Shown: positions 8,826-18,389, counted from the first letter of the stretch. The stretch: DNA of 64,000 nucleotides from Variovorax paradoxus EPS (GCF_000184745.1 NC_014931.1:4278001-4342000), one strand, 5' to 3'. Notes: generated by a model not told the origin, from the sequence alone. A program made the numbers and translations.

Positions 8826-8939
8826 AGAACACGCCGGTACAGCTGCCGTCAAGTCCGCCGATGCCGCACCGAGCGGACCGGCAAGGGACTCTTCCGGTCA
8901 GGCCCGGGCCAGGATTGTTTGCACTTCTAAAATGCCCCG

Positions 8940-10835
8940 GTGAGCGCACTACCCTCCTCCATTTCCCCCTCTCCCCGCCGCCCAATCCGCGAGCTCCCCG
9001 ACGAGCTGATCAGCCAGATTGCCGCCGGCGAAGTGGTCGAGCGGCCGGCCTCGGTGGTGCGCGAACTGCTCGACAACGCCCTGGATGCGGGCGCGAGCCA
9101 GGTCACGGTGCGGCTCGCCTCGGGCGGCGTGCGGTTGATCTCGGTGGAAGACGACGGGCTGGGTATTCCGCGCGAAGAACTCACGGTGGCGCTGCGCCGC
9201 CATGCCACCAGCAAGATCGCGAGCCTGGACGACCTGGAGACGGTCGGCACCATGGGCTTTCGCGGCGAGGCGCTCGCGGCGATCAATGCGATTGCCGAAC
9301 TCAGCATCCTCTCGCGCTTCGGCGGCGCCGACAGCGCCTTCGCGCTCGATGGCCGCACCGGCGAGCTGCGCCCGGTGGCGCGCTCTGTAGGCACCACCGT
9401 CGAAGTGCGCGAACTCTTCTTCGCAACGCCCGCACGCCGCAAATTCCTCAAGACCGATGCCACCGAGCTGGCCCACTGCATCGAGGCCGTGCGCCGCCAT
9501 GCGCTGGCGCGGCCCGAGGTCGGCTTTTCGGTGTGGCACGACGGCAAGCTGGTCGAGCAATGGCGCGCCGCCGACGCGCGCGAACAGCGGCTGGCCGATG
9601 CGCTCAGCGATGACTTCGTGGCCAAGAGCGTGGCCGTCGAACACCTGGGCGGCGTGGTGCGCGTGGTCGGCCGTGCCGGTATTCCCGATGCGGCGCGCTC
9701 TCGAGGCGACCAGCAGTTCTTCTACGTCAACGGCCGCTTCGTGCGCGACAAGGTGCTCTCGCACGCGGTGCGCAGCGCCTATGAAGACGTGCTGCACGGG
9801 CAGCGCCAGCCGATCTATGCGCTGTACCTTGAAATCGATCCGTCGCGCGTCGACGTGAACGTGCACCCGACCAAGATCGAGGTGCGTTTTCGCGATGGCC
9901 GCGAGGTGCACCAGGCGGTGCGCCACGCCATCGAGGACGCGCTGGCCGCGCCGCGCGCCGGGGATGCCGTGGCGCCGTCCGGTCCGCCGGAACCCTTTTT
10001 CAGGGAGACCAAGCTGCCCGAGAGCGCGAGCTGGTCGCAGCCGGCCATGAATTTCGTGGCGCGGGAGCGCGGTGCCGGCGATTTCGAGGCCATGTGGCCG
10101 CGCCGTACCGACGAACTCGGGCACGCGCCCGATTCCACACCCTCGCACTGGCCACTGACCGGTGCGGCACCGATGGCCTTCAGGGCGCCCGTCGGGCTGC
10201 CTCCGAGCCCCGCGGAAGACGCCTCGGCACCCGCCGCCACCAACGACGAGGCCTGGCCCCTCGGCCGCGCGCTGGCCCAGTTGCAGGGCATCTACATCCT
10301 GGCCGAGAACACCCAGGGACTGGTGGTGGTCGACATGCATGCGGCGCACGAGCGCATCGTCTACGAGCGGCTCAAGACGCAGCTCGACGGCGCCGCCATC
10401 ACCAGCCAGCCGCTGCTGATTCCCGCGACCTTCGCGGCCACGCCGCAGGAAGTGGCCACGGCCGAGGCCTGTGCCGAGGTGTTGCCGACGCTGGGACTGG
10501 AAATCACCGCGTTTTCGGCACGCACGCTCGCGGTGCGCGCAGTGCCCGGCACGCTGGCGGATGGCGACCCGGTCGAGCTCGCGCGCAGCGTTCTGGCCGA
10601 ACTGGGCCAGCACGACGCCAGCACCGTGGTGCAGCGCGCCCAGAACGAATTGCTGTCCACCATGGCCTGCCACGGCGCGGTGCGGGCCAACCGCAAGCTC
10701 ACCATCGACGAGATGAACGCACTGTTACGCCAGATGGAAGCGACCGAGCGTTCGGACCAGTGCAACCACGGCAGGCCGACTTGGCGCCAGCTGTCGATTC
10801 GCGAGCTCGACACGCTGTTCATGCGCGGCAGATAG
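8940..10835 (+). CDS. mutL: DNA mismatch repair protein MutL (endonuclease-type)
   Basis: A 631-residue GHKL ATPase that couples MutS recognition to strand incision. Seen: QIAAGEVVERPASVVRELLDNALDAG (motif I, catalytic Glu), DDGLGI, TMGFRGEALAAI, and VDVNVHPTKIEVRF at the end of the ATPase half. A Pro/Ala-rich linker follows from about residue 330 to 435. The C-terminal domain has DMHAAHERIVYE, matching the D-x-H-A-x2-E-x4-E endonuclease metal motif, plus ACHGAVRAN and CNHGRPTW. This MutL probably nicks DNA itself, as in bacteria lacking MutH. Start is GTG 8940. Confidence 0.93.
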   Translation: MSALPSSISPSPRRPIRELPDELISQIAAGEVVERPASVVRELLDNALDAGASQVTVRLASGGVRLISVEDDGLGIPREELTVALRRHATSKIASLDDLETVGTMGFRGEALAAINAIAELSILSRFGGADSAFALDGRTGELRPVARSVGTTVEVRELFFATPARRKFLKTDATELAHCIEAVRRHALARPEVGFSVWHDGKLVEQWRAADAREQRLADALSDDFVAKSVAVEHLGGVVRVVGRAGIPDAARSRGDQQFFYVNGRFVRDKVLSHAVRSAYEDVLHGQRQPIYALYLEIDPSRVDVNVHPTKIEVRFRDGREVHQAVRHAIEDALAAPRAGDAVAPSGPPEPFFRETKLPESASWSQPAMNFVARERGAGDFEAMWPRRTDELGHAPDSTPSHWPLTGAAPMAFRAPVGLPPSPAEDASAPAATNDEAWPLGRALAQLQGIYILAENTQGLVVVDMHAAHERIVYERLKTQLDGAAITSQPLLIPATFAATPQEVATAEACAEVLPTLGLEITAFSARTLAVRAVPGTLADGDPVELARSVLAELGQHDASTVVQRAQNELLSTMACHGAVRANRKLTIDEMNALLRQMEATERSDQCNHGRPTWRQLSIRELDTLFMRGR

Positions 10836-11022
10836 CCGAATCGGCGCCGTTTTCAGGGTTTTCGAGGATTTCCCGGGGTCATCCGGGGACCGGGCACGCA
10901 CGTTGCATGGTCTAGCCAAAGCGCCGTCGAGCGCTGTTTCGGAGGGTTACCAGGGCGCAACGCCGGCGCGCCGTGGTGAAAGCGGATGAAACTTTCGGCC
11001 GGTATCGCTGTCCCTCAACCCC
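10836..11022. other. 187-bp gap between mutL and the next gene
   Basis: No gene. A GC-rich imperfect repeat CCCGGGGTCATCCGGGGACCGGG-like stretch lies near 10875-10898 but does not form a convincing hairpin with a T-run. The promoter of the downstream lipoprotein hydrolase presumably lies here. Confidence 0.35.
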
Positions 11023-12000
11023 ATGATGAAACGCTGGACCCTCCTCGCGTCTGTCCTCTCGCTGTGCGCCCTGCTCGCTGCCGGTTGCTCCACGTTCGAC
11101 GAACAACAGCGCGAATGGATCTTTCAGCCCAGCGACCGCAGCTGGGGCAATACCGCCACCATGACCCAGGGCATGGAGGACGTCTGGATCGATTTCCAGT
11201 CGTCGATCACCGGCGAACCCGCGCGACTGCACGGCCTGTGGCTGGGCGGCGCCCCTGAAACCACCGAAACCCCCGTGCTGCTGTACCTGCACGGCGCGCG
11301 TTACAACGTGGCCGGCTCGGCGCCGCGCATCCAGCGCATGCACGAGCTGGGTTTCTCGGTGCTGGCCATCGACTACCGCGGCTTCGGCAAGAGCTCCAAG
11401 GGCCTGCCGTCCGAGGAATCGGCCCGCGAAGACGCCCGCGCCGCCTGGACCTGGCTGGCCGCGCGCCACCCCAAGCAGCACCGCTACATCTTCGGCCACT
11501 CGCTGGGCGGCGCCATCGGCATCGACCTGGCGGCGCATGTGAACGACGAGAGCGGCACCATCGTGGAGAGCACCTTCAGCTCCATCGCCGATGTGGTCAG
11601 CAGCTTCAAGTGGGGCTGGCTGCCGCTGGGCCCCTTCATCACGCAGCGCTTCGAGGCCATCAACACCGTCAAGGACATCGGCGCGCCGCTCTTGGTGGTG
11701 CATGGCACGGCCGACAGCCTGATCAACCCGACGCTGGGCCGCAAGCTCTATAACGCGGCCACGGTGCCCAAGCTGTTCGTGCTGGTCGAGGGCGGCTCGC
11801 ACCACAACACCAATTCGATAGGCGAGGCGCAGTACCGCGCGGCGCTCACGCAGCTGTTCCGCATGAAGCCCGACAACATGGTGGCGCGCAACCAGCCGAA
11901 GCTGTCGCCGCCCGCACTGGCCCTGCCGCTGCCGCCCGCGGTGGCGCCGCAGGACGTGCGCGGCGAGGCGCGCGCGAGCAGCGTGCCCGCGGCGATCTGA
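11023..12000 (+). CDS. lipoprotein alpha/beta hydrolase
   Basis: A 325-residue exported hydrolase. The lipoprotein signal ends in LLAAGC (Cys 22). Alpha/beta-hydrolase features are complete: LYLHGARYN (HG oxyanion motif), AIDYRGFGKSS, nucleophile FGHSLGGAIG (Ser about 166), acid in HGTADSLINP, and His in EGGSHHN. It resembles the BEM46/YfhR-like serine hydrolases with a TIVESTFSSIADV segment. A Pro/Ala-rich C-terminal tail of about 45 residues follows the fold. Two tandem start codons exist (11023, 11026). A tandem-repeat array begins 23 bp after its stop. Confidence 0.85.
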   Translation: MMKRWTLLASVLSLCALLAAGCSTFDEQQREWIFQPSDRSWGNTATMTQGMEDVWIDFQSSITGEPARLHGLWLGGAPETTETPVLLYLHGARYNVAGSAPRIQRMHELGFSVLAIDYRGFGKSSKGLPSEESAREDARAAWTWLAARHPKQHRYIFGHSLGGAIGIDLAAHVNDESGTIVESTFSSIADVVSSFKWGWLPLGPFITQRFEAINTVKDIGAPLLVVHGTADSLINPTLGRKLYNAATVPKLFVLVEGGSHHNTNSIGEAQYRAALTQLFRMKPDNMVARNQPKLSPPALALPLPPAVAPQDVRGEARASSVPAAI

Positions 12001-12023
12001 AGCCCGATCCGCCAGCCCGCTCC

Positions 12024-12128
12024 GTTAACGCCGAGCCCCGCTCCGTTAACGCCGAGCCCCGCTCCGTTAACGCCGAGCCCCGTTCCGTTAACGCCGAGCC
12101 CCGTTCCGTCAACGCGGAGCTCCAATCC
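12024..12128. repeat. tandem array, five 21-bp units
   Basis: Five head-to-tail 21-bp units, each starting GTTAACGCCGAGCC, with the last unit diverged (GTCAACGCGGAGC). Unit boundaries fall at 12024, 12045, 12066, 12087 and 12108. The array stops exactly where the 56-bp palindrome begins, in phase with it: the palindrome's first 14 bases (GTTCACGCTGAGCC) match the start of the unit at 12 positions. Noncoding, downstream of the lipoprotein hydrolase. Confidence 0.93.
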
Positions 12129-12184
12129 GTTCACGCTGAGCCTGTCGAAGCGCCGCGCGAGGCTTCGACAAGCTCAGCCCGAAC
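12129..12184. repeat. REP-like 56-bp palindromic element, copy 1
   Basis: Inverted repeat with 16-bp arms at 12136-12151 and 12162-12177; the right arm is GCTTCGACAAGCTCAG. The arms are separated by 10 bases, with one mismatch in the left arm. The reverse complement of copy 2 (18390-18445) matches this element over all 56 bases except one. Extragenic between convergent genes, as expected for a REP sequence. Confidence 0.88.
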
Positions 12185-12236
12185 GACCATGGCTCCGGCT
12201 CTGGTTTTTTCAGACCACAGAACCCAATAGCGCGCG

Positions 12237-14483
12237 TCAAGCCAGGTTGAAAGGCAGTTGCCGCAAAGGCTTGCCCGTCAATTGCGCAATCGCATTGGCG
12301 AACGCCGGCGCCAGCGGCGGCAGCCCCGGCTCTCCCATCCCCTTGGGCGCATCGGCGCTGGGCACGATGTGGATGTCGAACTCCGGCACCTGCGTGATGC
12401 GGGCCACCGTGAAATCGCCGAAGTTGCCCTGCTGCACGACACCGTCCTTCAACGTGATCGCGCTGCCTTGCAGGCAGGTCGACAACCCCATCACCGCCGC
12501 ACCCTGCACCTGCGCTTCCACGCTGCGCGGGTTGACGGCCAGGTTGCAGTGCACGCCGCTGGTCACGCGGTGCAGCACCGGCTGGCCGTCCTTCACTGAA
12601 GCTTCCACCACATAGGCAACCACCGACTCGAAGGACTCGTGCACCGCCACGCCCCAGGCGCGGCCGTCCGCGAGCTTCTTCTTGCCGTAGCCGCTCTTGT
12701 CCACGGCCAGTTGCAGCGCAGCGCGATGGCGCGGGTGCTTGTCGCCGAAGAGCTGCATGCGGTAGGCCACCGGGTCCTGCTTCGTGCTGCGGGCGATCTC
12801 GTCGATCAGCGTCTCCATCACGAAGGCAGTGTGGGTCGAGCCCACGCTGCGCCACCACAGCACCGGCACGTTGACCTGCGGGTGGTGCACCGTGAGGCGC
12901 ATGGGCACGGGGTACGGATCGCGCATGCCTTCGACCGCCGTGGCGTCGATGCCGTCCTTCACCATCATGCCGGCGAACACCGTGCCCGCGGTGATCGACT
13001 GGCCCACGATGACATGGTCCCACGCGAGGATCTTGCCGCGCTCGTCGAAGCCGATGCTGGCGCGGTGCAGGTGCATCGGGCGGTAGTAGCCGCCCTTCAT
13101 GTCGTCCTCGCGGCTCCACAAGAGGCGCACGGGCGCATCGAGGCCGGCGGCGCGCGTGGCCTTGGCGATCTCGCAGGCCTCGACCACGAAGTCGCTCGAG
13201 CCCACGAAGCGACGGCCGAAGCCGCCGCCCGCCATCTGCACGTTCACCTTCACCTGCTCGGGCTTGAGCTTCAGCGTGCGTGCCGCGGCCTGGCCGTCGA
13301 GGTCGGCGGACTGGGTGCCGACCCACAGCTCGGCGCGGCCGTCCGACAGCTTCACCGTGCAGTTCAGCGGCTCCATCGGCGCGTGCGCCAGGTAGGGAAA
13401 CACGAACTCGGCCTCGAGCTTGTGCGGCGCCTTGGCCAGCGGCGCCATGTCGGCGTCGAACTTGCGGTTGCCGGGACGGCCGGCCAGCTCGCGGTACTGG
13501 ACCAGTTGCTTGTCGCTGTCGACCTTTTCCACGGCGGACGTGTTCCATTCCAGCTTGAGCGCGTCGCGGCCCAGCTTGGCTGGCCAGTAGCCATCGGCCA
13601 CCACGGCCACGCCTTCGGCGCCGCGGTCCAGCGGAATGCGCACCACGGCCTTCACTCCCTTGACTGCGCGCGCGGCGCTGTCGTCCACCGAGGACAGACG
13701 CGCACCGAACACCGGTGGGTGCGCGACCACGGCCGTCAACTGGCCGGGTTGCTTCACGTCGATGCCGAAGTCCTGCCTCCCGCTGCTCTTGGCGCGCGCG
13801 TCCAGGCGCGTGGTCGCGCGGCCGATGATCCGGAAATCCTTCGGGTCTTTCAGCACGACCTTCTCGGGCACCGGCAAGGCCATGGCCGCTTCGGCCAGCT
13901 CGCCGTAGCTCAGCTTGCGGCCGCCGGGCCCGATCACCGTGCCCGCCTGCGTGCGCAGCGTGGCGACGTCGACCTTCCAGCGCGCCGCCGCGGCCGACAT
14001 CAGCATCGCCCGGGCGCGGGCGCCCAGTTCGCGGTACTGCGTGAAGCTGTTCTTGATCGTGTTCGAGCCACCGGTCAGGTGGATGCCGAAGAGCGGATCG
14101 GCATATGCGGCATCGTTGGTGCCGCTGCGGCTGCGCACCAGGGCCCAGTCGGCGTCGAGTTCCTCGGCCAGGATCATCGGCAGGCCGGTCTGCACGCCCT
14201 GGCCGAATTCGAGGCGGTTGATGGTCACCATGACTTCGCCGTTGGGCGCGATCTGCACGAAGGCCGAAGGCTGCTGCGTCGGCTTCAAGCCGCCGGCCGC
14301 TGGCTTCGCGCCGTCGGCCTGTGCCATGGCCATGTGGGGAAAGGCGCCGAGCACGAGGCCGCCGGCGCCAGCCATCTTCAGGAAGCTGCGGCGAGGCAGC
14401 GTGGCGGCTTCGTCAGCCGAGGGTTGGGCCATCAGGCGCTGCAGCGCGCGCGGCAAGTCGTTGTAGTCGATGTTGGGCAACAT
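12237..14483 (-). CDS. molybdenum hydroxylase large subunit (IorB-like, xanthine dehydrogenase family)
   Basis: A 748-residue molybdopterin-binding subunit resembling isoquinoline 1-oxidoreductase beta. A twin-arginine signal PRRSFLKMAGAGG lies at residues 30-42, so the folded enzyme should be exported to the periplasm. Seen: the cofactor-binding QMAGGGFGRRF, substrate-channel segments LAHAPMEPLN and VPVLWWRSVGSTHTAF, and GMGEPGLPPLAPAFANAI near the C-terminus containing the catalytic Glu. The 2Fe-2S subunit gene lies 12 bp upstream and a cytochrome c gene before that. No FAD subunit is present, so electrons probably pass to cytochrome c. Substrate (N-heterocycle or aldehyde) unknown. Confidence 0.88.
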   Translation of the reverse strand: MLPNIDYNDLPRALQRLMAQPSADEAATLPRRSFLKMAGAGGLVLGAFPHMAMAQADGAKPAAGGLKPTQQPSAFVQIAPNGEVMVTINRLEFGQGVQTGLPMILAEELDADWALVRSRSGTNDAAYADPLFGIHLTGGSNTIKNSFTQYRELGARARAMLMSAAAARWKVDVATLRTQAGTVIGPGGRKLSYGELAEAAMALPVPEKVVLKDPKDFRIIGRATTRLDARAKSSGRQDFGIDVKQPGQLTAVVAHPPVFGARLSSVDDSAARAVKGVKAVVRIPLDRGAEGVAVVADGYWPAKLGRDALKLEWNTSAVEKVDSDKQLVQYRELAGRPGNRKFDADMAPLAKAPHKLEAEFVFPYLAHAPMEPLNCTVKLSDGRAELWVGTQSADLDGQAAARTLKLKPEQVKVNVQMAGGGFGRRFVGSSDFVVEACEIAKATRAAGLDAPVRLLWSREDDMKGGYYRPMHLHRASIGFDERGKILAWDHVIVGQSITAGTVFAGMMVKDGIDATAVEGMRDPYPVPMRLTVHHPQVNVPVLWWRSVGSTHTAFVMETLIDEIARSTKQDPVAYRMQLFGDKHPRHRAALQLAVDKSGYGKKKLADGRAWGVAVHESFESVVAYVVEASVKDGQPVLHRVTSGVHCNLAVNPRSVEAQVQGAAVMGLSTCLQGSAITLKDGVVQQGNFGDFTVARITQVPEFDIHIVPSADAPKGMGEPGLPPLAPAFANAIAQLTGKPLRQLPFNLA

Positions 14484-14495
14484 GGTGGTGGCTCC

Positions 14496-14969
14496 TTAAG
14501 CGAGGGCGCGGGCCGCATCGGCCACGGCGGCGCGGATGCGCACATAGGTGCCGCAGCGGCAGATGTTGCCGGCCATGGCCGAATCGATCTCGTCCACGCT
14601 GGGCTGTTTGCCCTTGGGCAGCGATTTCAGGAACGCGGTCGCGCTCATGATCTGGCCGCTCTGGCAGTAGCCGCACTGCGCGACGTCGTGCTTGACCCAC
14701 GCGGCGTGCACGGATGCGCCGACAGGGTCGCTGCCATCGGTGGCGGCTTCGATCGTGGTGATCTTCTTGCCCTCTGCGGCGGAGATCGGCGTGATGCACG
14801 AACGGATCGCCTGGCCGTCCAGGTGCACGGTGCAGGCGCCGCACAGCGCGGCGCCGCAGCCGAACTTGGTGCCGGTCATGCCCAGCGTGTCGCGCAGGGC
14901 CCAGAGGATGGGGGTGCCGGGATCGGCATCGACCGTGTGGTCACGGCCATTGACGTGGAGCGCAGTCAT
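14496..14969 (-). CDS. (2Fe-2S)-binding small subunit of molybdenum hydroxylase (IorA-like)
   Basis: A 157-residue protein with two [2Fe-2S] clusters. The plant-type ferredoxin cluster is in [17 protein letters not shown] (with a further Cys in IRSCI). The second is in [11 protein letters not shown]...[11 protein letters not shown]. It has no signal peptide of its own, so it probably rides through Tat with the large subunit. The frame is open upstream, but the start at 14969 has a strong GGAGAAAAAGAAG leader and matches the family N-terminus. Middle gene of the cytochrome c, small subunit, large subunit operon. Confidence 0.9.
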   Translation of the reverse strand: MTALHVNGRDHTVDADPGTPILWALRDTLGMTGTKFGCGAALCGACTVHLDGQAIRSCITPISAAEGKKITTIEAATDGSDPVGASVHAAWVKHDVAQCGYCQSGQIMSATAFLKSLPKGKQPSVDEIDSAMAGNICRCGTYVRIRAAVADAARALA

Positions 14970-15013
14970 CTTCTTTTTCTCCGTGGGGTGGGTGAGTTGG
15001 GTGGAATCTCTGT

Positions 15014-15376
15014 TTACTTGGCGCCGTCGAGCAGCCACTGCGCGAGTGCCTGCAGATCGGCATCGGGGACCTGGGCCTGTGGCGGCATCGGCATCGGGCC
15101 CCATTTGCCGGAACTGCCGGCCTTGATGCTGGCGGCCAGTTGTGCAGCCGTGCCCTTGCCGTCGCCGTACTTCGCGCCGATGTCCTTCCACGACGGGCCC
15201 ACCACCTTGGTGGCGGGCTGGTGGCATGCGACGCATGAGTACTTCTGCGCCAGCGCGAGACTCGCGCCGGCGTGCAGGGGCCATAGCGCGCTTGCGCCTA
15301 GCCCCAGGACCATGGCCAGGGAGGCGACGAGCGCGCGCGGCTGCTTTCGCGGGGAGTGGGTCGTTTCTGTTTTCAT
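15014..15376 (-). CDS. class I cytochrome c, periplasmic
   Basis: A 120-residue monohaem cytochrome c. An N-terminal signal peptide (residues about 18-42, [24 protein letters not shown]) directs export. Haem attachment is CVACH at about residue 48-52, and the axial Met is probably in WGPMPMPP. The pattern is that of cytochrome c551/c552. It is the first gene of the molybdenum hydroxylase operon and is the likely electron acceptor for it. ATG 15376 places the signal peptide correctly; a longer upstream frame is not supported. Confidence 0.88.
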   Translation of the reverse strand: MKTETTHSPRKQPRALVASLAMVLGLGASALWPLHAGASLALAQKYSCVACHQPATKVVGPSWKDIGAKYGDGKGTAAQLAASIKAGSSGKWGPMPMPPQAQVPDADLQALAQWLLDGAK

Positions 15377-15601
15377 CGTGGCCTCGTGGGAAAGAGAGTT
15401 GTCTGAATCGACGGATGGCTCTCGGCGCATGACACCGCACGCGCGCCGGCACATCGCGGCCCAGTGTCGGGCGAAGGCCCGTCCGCCGTTTGCCCAATCC
15501 GCGCGTGTTCTTGCCTGAAACAACGAGACTGCGCCGAAAACGCGTGGCGCACGAGATGCGCCAGCTAGACTTTTTCGCTGGCGTCATTCGAAAGGATTCA
15601 G
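15377..15601. promoter_or_regulatory. divergent control region, molybdenum hydroxylase operon / AraC regulator
   Basis: 225 bases separate the cytochrome c start (minus) and the AraC-type regulator start (plus). Both promoters must lie here, and a regulator-binding site is expected. I could not fix individual boxes. Confidence 0.5.
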
Positions 15602-16519
15602 ATGGAAGCGGCACAGCCGGCGAGGCAGGAAGAGTCGGGCGTCCTGAGCAAGCTGGCGCGGGCGGTCGAGCGCATTGCGCAAAGCGACGGCGACTACCTC
15701 ACGGCCATTCCCGAGCTCTCGCTGCACCGCCGCAGCGCCACGACCGAACCGATGCATTGCCTCTACGGCTTCGGCGTGGGCATCACGGTGAGCGGGCAGA
15801 AGCGCGTGGCGCTCGGCGAGGAGGTGTTCGACTATTCGGCGGGCCAGTCGCTGCTGACGACCGCCGATCTGCCCGTGGTGACGCACATCACCCATGCGAG
15901 CCCCGCGCAGCCCTTCATGGGCCTCATGCTCCGGCTCGATCCGCGCACCGTGGTGCAGGCGGCTGCCGAGATGGCCCTGCCCCATCCGGGCAAGGACTCC
16001 AGCTACCGTGCCATGTCGCTCGGCGCCCTCGATGCGACGCTGCTGGGCGCGGTGACGCGGCTCGTCGAACTGATCGACGAGCCCCGGTTGCTGCCGCAGC
16101 TCGCGCCGCTCTTGCAGCGCGAAATCCTCGTGCGGCTGTTGGCCGGGCGCCACGGCCCGCAACTGCAGCGCCTCGTGGCGGTCGGCTCGCCGAGCCAGCA
16201 GGTGGTGCAGAGCATGGCCTGGCTGAAGGTGAACTTCACGCAGCCGGTGCTGGCGGACGACCTGGCCGCGTCCGTGCACATGAGCCCCTCGACGTTCAGG
16301 CAGCACTTCCGCGCCGTGGCGGGCATGAGCCCGATGCAGTACCTGAAGCAGTTGCGCCTGCAAGAAGCGCGGCAGTTGATGCTGAACCAGGGCATCGACG
16401 CCGGCACCGCGGGCGTGCGCGTGGGCTATGAGAGCGCCTCGCAATTCAGCCGCGAATACGCGCGCCTGTTCGGCGCGCCGCCGCTGCGCGATATACGGCG
16501 GATGCGCGAAACGACCTAG
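15602..16519 (+). CDS. AraC family transcriptional regulator
   Basis: A 305-residue regulator. Residues about 20-190 resemble the AraC N-terminal cupin-type domain found in Pfam AraC_N proteins ([32 protein letters not shown]). The C-terminal 100 residues are a double helix-turn-helix: [41 protein letters not shown], then [21 protein letters not shown]. It diverges from the cytochrome c/IorAB operon, which it probably controls. This is inference from position. Confidence 0.87.
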   Translation: MEAAQPARQEESGVLSKLARAVERIAQSDGDYLTAIPELSLHRRSATTEPMHCLYGFGVGITVSGQKRVALGEEVFDYSAGQSLLTTADLPVVTHITHASPAQPFMGLMLRLDPRTVVQAAAEMALPHPGKDSSYRAMSLGALDATLLGAVTRLVELIDEPRLLPQLAPLLQREILVRLLAGRHGPQLQRLVAVGSPSQQVVQSMAWLKVNFTQPVLADDLAASVHMSPSTFRQHFRAVAGMSPMQYLKQLRLQEARQLMLNQGIDAGTAGVRVGYESASQFSREYARLFGAPPLRDIRRMRETT

Positions 16520-16576
16520 GGTCATCCGCGCCCTTCCTGCCGGCGGGCGCGCGCCATTTGCTACCCTCGGCGCACC

Positions 16577-17602
16577 ATGTTTCCCCGCTACGCACCGGCC
16601 TCCGAGGCCGCACCTCCGGCATCGCTTGCCGCTGCGCCTTCCGGCTTGCCGCGCTATGTGGCGCTCGCCGGCCCTACGGCCTCGGGCAAGACAGCCGCAG
16701 CATTGGCCCTTGCACAGCGCCAGCCGGTCGAAATCATCTCGGTCGATTCCGCGCTCGTCTACCGCGGCATGGACATCGGCACGGCCAAGCCCACCGCGGC
16801 CGAGCAGGCTGCCGTGCCGCACCACCTGATCGACATCCTCGATGCACGCGAGAGCTACAGCGCCGCAGCCTTCGTGGCCGATGCGACGCGGCTCATCGAC
16901 GAAATCCGCTCGCGCGGCGCGCTGCCGCTGCTGGTGGGCGGCACGATGCTGTATTTCAAGGCGCTGTTCGACGGCATCGACGCGATGCCCGCCGCCGATG
17001 CTGCGGTGCGCGCGCGCATCGACGCACAAGCCGCCGAACTGGGCTGGCCCGCAATGCACGCACGGCTCGCCGAGGTCGACCCCGTGACTGCCGCGCGCCT
17101 CGCCCCGCAAGACAGCCAACGGATCCAGCGCGCGCTCGAGGTGTGGGAAAGCAGCGGTCAGCCGCTCTCGAGCTTTCACGCGAGCGACAACAAGACGGCG
17201 AAAGCCGTGGACGGCGGCGTGCTTTTCTCGCTAGAACCCACCGACCGCGCGTGGCTCCATGCACGCATCGCCGATCGCTTCGACGCGATGCTCGCCGCCG
17301 GTTTTCTCGACGAAGTGAAAGCGCTGCGCGCGCGCGGCGATCTTTCAACCGACCTGCCCTCGATGCGCTGCGTCGGCTACCGGCAGGCGTGGGAAACGCT
17401 CGACGCCTGCGGCACCTCCGCTCCCGATGCCCGGGCCATGCAAGACCTGCGCGAGCGCGGCATCGCCGCCACGCGCCAACTCGCCAAGCGGCAGATCACC
17501 TGGCTGCGCAGCATGCCGCAGCGCACCGTGATCGCCTGCGACGCACCCGATGCGGTGCAGACCGCCGTTCAACTGATTGCCAAGACCACCCAAGCCGGAT
17601 GA
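16577..17602 (+). CDS. miaA: tRNA dimethylallyltransferase
   Basis: A 341-residue enzyme that adds the dimethylallyl group to A37 of UNN-decoding tRNAs. Seen: P-loop [15 protein letters not shown] (about residues 31-45), [21 protein letters not shown] (DSxQVYR family motif, with Ala for Gln), [30 protein letters not shown], and [11 protein letters not shown]. An N-terminal extension of about 25 residues precedes the P-loop. Usually found next to mutL in related bacteria; here 5.7 kb lies between them. Its TGA overlaps the next ATG (ATGA). Confidence 0.93.
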   Translation: MFPRYAPASEAAPPASLAAAPSGLPRYVALAGPTASGKTAAALALAQRQPVEIISVDSALVYRGMDIGTAKPTAAEQAAVPHHLIDILDARESYSAAAFVADATRLIDEIRSRGALPLLVGGTMLYFKALFDGIDAMPAADAAVRARIDAQAAELGWPAMHARLAEVDPVTAARLAPQDSQRIQRALEVWESSGQPLSSFHASDNKTAKAVDGGVLFSLEPTDRAWLHARIADRFDAMLAAGFLDEVKALRARGDLSTDLPSMRCVGYRQAWETLDACGTSAPDARAMQDLRERGIAATRQLAKRQITWLRSMPQRTVIACDAPDAVQTAVQLIAKTTQAG

Positions 17603-18252
17603 CGCTGCGCATTTCCAACCTCGGCAAGCACTACGGCGAAGCGCCGGTCTTCGAAAACGTGACGCTGGATGTCCAGCCCGGCGAGTTCGTCGCCATCGTG
17701 GGCGAGTCGGGCGTGGGCAAGTCGACGCTGCTCAACTGCATGGCAGGCCTCGACAGCTGGGACCAGGGCACGGTGACGCACGACGGCACCGACATCGGCG
17801 CGCTCGACGGCGAGGCCTGCGCGCTCTGGCGACGCAAGCACGTCGGCTTCGTGTTCCAGGCCTTCCATGTGCTGCCGCATCTCGACGTGGCGCAGAACAT
17901 ATCGCTGCCGCTGATGCTGCTCGGCGAGAAGAAAAAAGACGATGGCCGCGTCGCGCACATGCTCGATGCGGTCGGCCTGCCCGGCATGGGTGCGCGGCTG
18001 CCGCAGACGCTTTCGGGTGGTCAGTTGCAGCGCGTGGCGATTGCGCGCGCGCTGGTGCACCGGCCCGCGCTGCTGCTCGCCGACGAGCCCACGGGCAACC
18101 TCGATCCGACCACGGCCGCGAAGGTGATGGAACTGCTGATCGGCCAGACCCGCGAGCACGGCGCCTCGCTGGTATTGGTGACGCACTCCGAAAGCGCCGC
18201 CGCCCGTGCGGACCGCCTGCTGCACCTGACGGCCGCAGGCATCCGCGCCTGA
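17599..18252 (+). CDS. ABC transporter ATP-binding protein (LolD/MacB-type)
   Basis: A 217-residue ATPase with all motifs: Walker [10 protein letters not shown] (about residue 37), Q-loop [12 protein letters not shown], signature [15 protein letters not shown], Walker [13 protein letters not shown], and switch His in LVTHSES. Sequence style is that of the LolD/MacB/FtsE class, which partners with FtsX-type permeases. No permease is adjacent; the best candidate is the 869-residue FtsX-type protein at 25861-28470. Four-base overlap with miaA indicates co-transcription. Its stop is 11 bp before the second tandem array. Confidence 0.88.
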   Translation: MTLRISNLGKHYGEAPVFENVTLDVQPGEFVAIVGESGVGKSTLLNCMAGLDSWDQGTVTHDGTDIGALDGEACALWRRKHVGFVFQAFHVLPHLDVAQNISLPLMLLGEKKKDDGRVAHMLDAVGLPGMGARLPQTLSGGQLQRVAIARALVHRPALLLADEPTGNLDPTTAAKVMELLIGQTREHGASLVLVTHSESAAARADRLLHLTAAGIRA

Positions 18253-18263
18253 TACGAGACTGC

Positions 18264-18389
18264 GTTCGATCTTGCAAACCCGTTCGATCTTCCAAACCCG
18301 TTCGATCTTGCAAACCCGTTCGATCTTGCAAACCCGTTCGATCTTGCAAACCCGTTCGATCTTGCAAACCCGTTCGATCTTCCAAACCC
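18264..18389. repeat. tandem array, seven 18-bp units
   Basis: Seven head-to-tail units of GTTCGATCTTGCAAACCC, starting at 18264 and every 18 bases. Units 2 and 7 carry TTCC instead of TTGC; the rest are identical. The array abuts palindrome copy 2 in phase: the palindrome also begins GTTCG. Because 18 is a multiple of 3 it reads as an Arg-Ser-Cys-Lys-Pro-Val repeat in one frame, but it lies after a stop codon and is not coding. Confidence 0.95.

Noticed and set aside
12639..15518. 959-codon plus-strand frame opposite the molybdenum hydroxylase operon
   Set aside because: His/Arg/Ala-rich shadow of real minus-strand genes in high-GC DNA; no domain and no ribosome-binding site.
18264..18389. 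CRISPR array
   Set aside because: Units are contiguous with no spacers; this is a plain tandem repeat.
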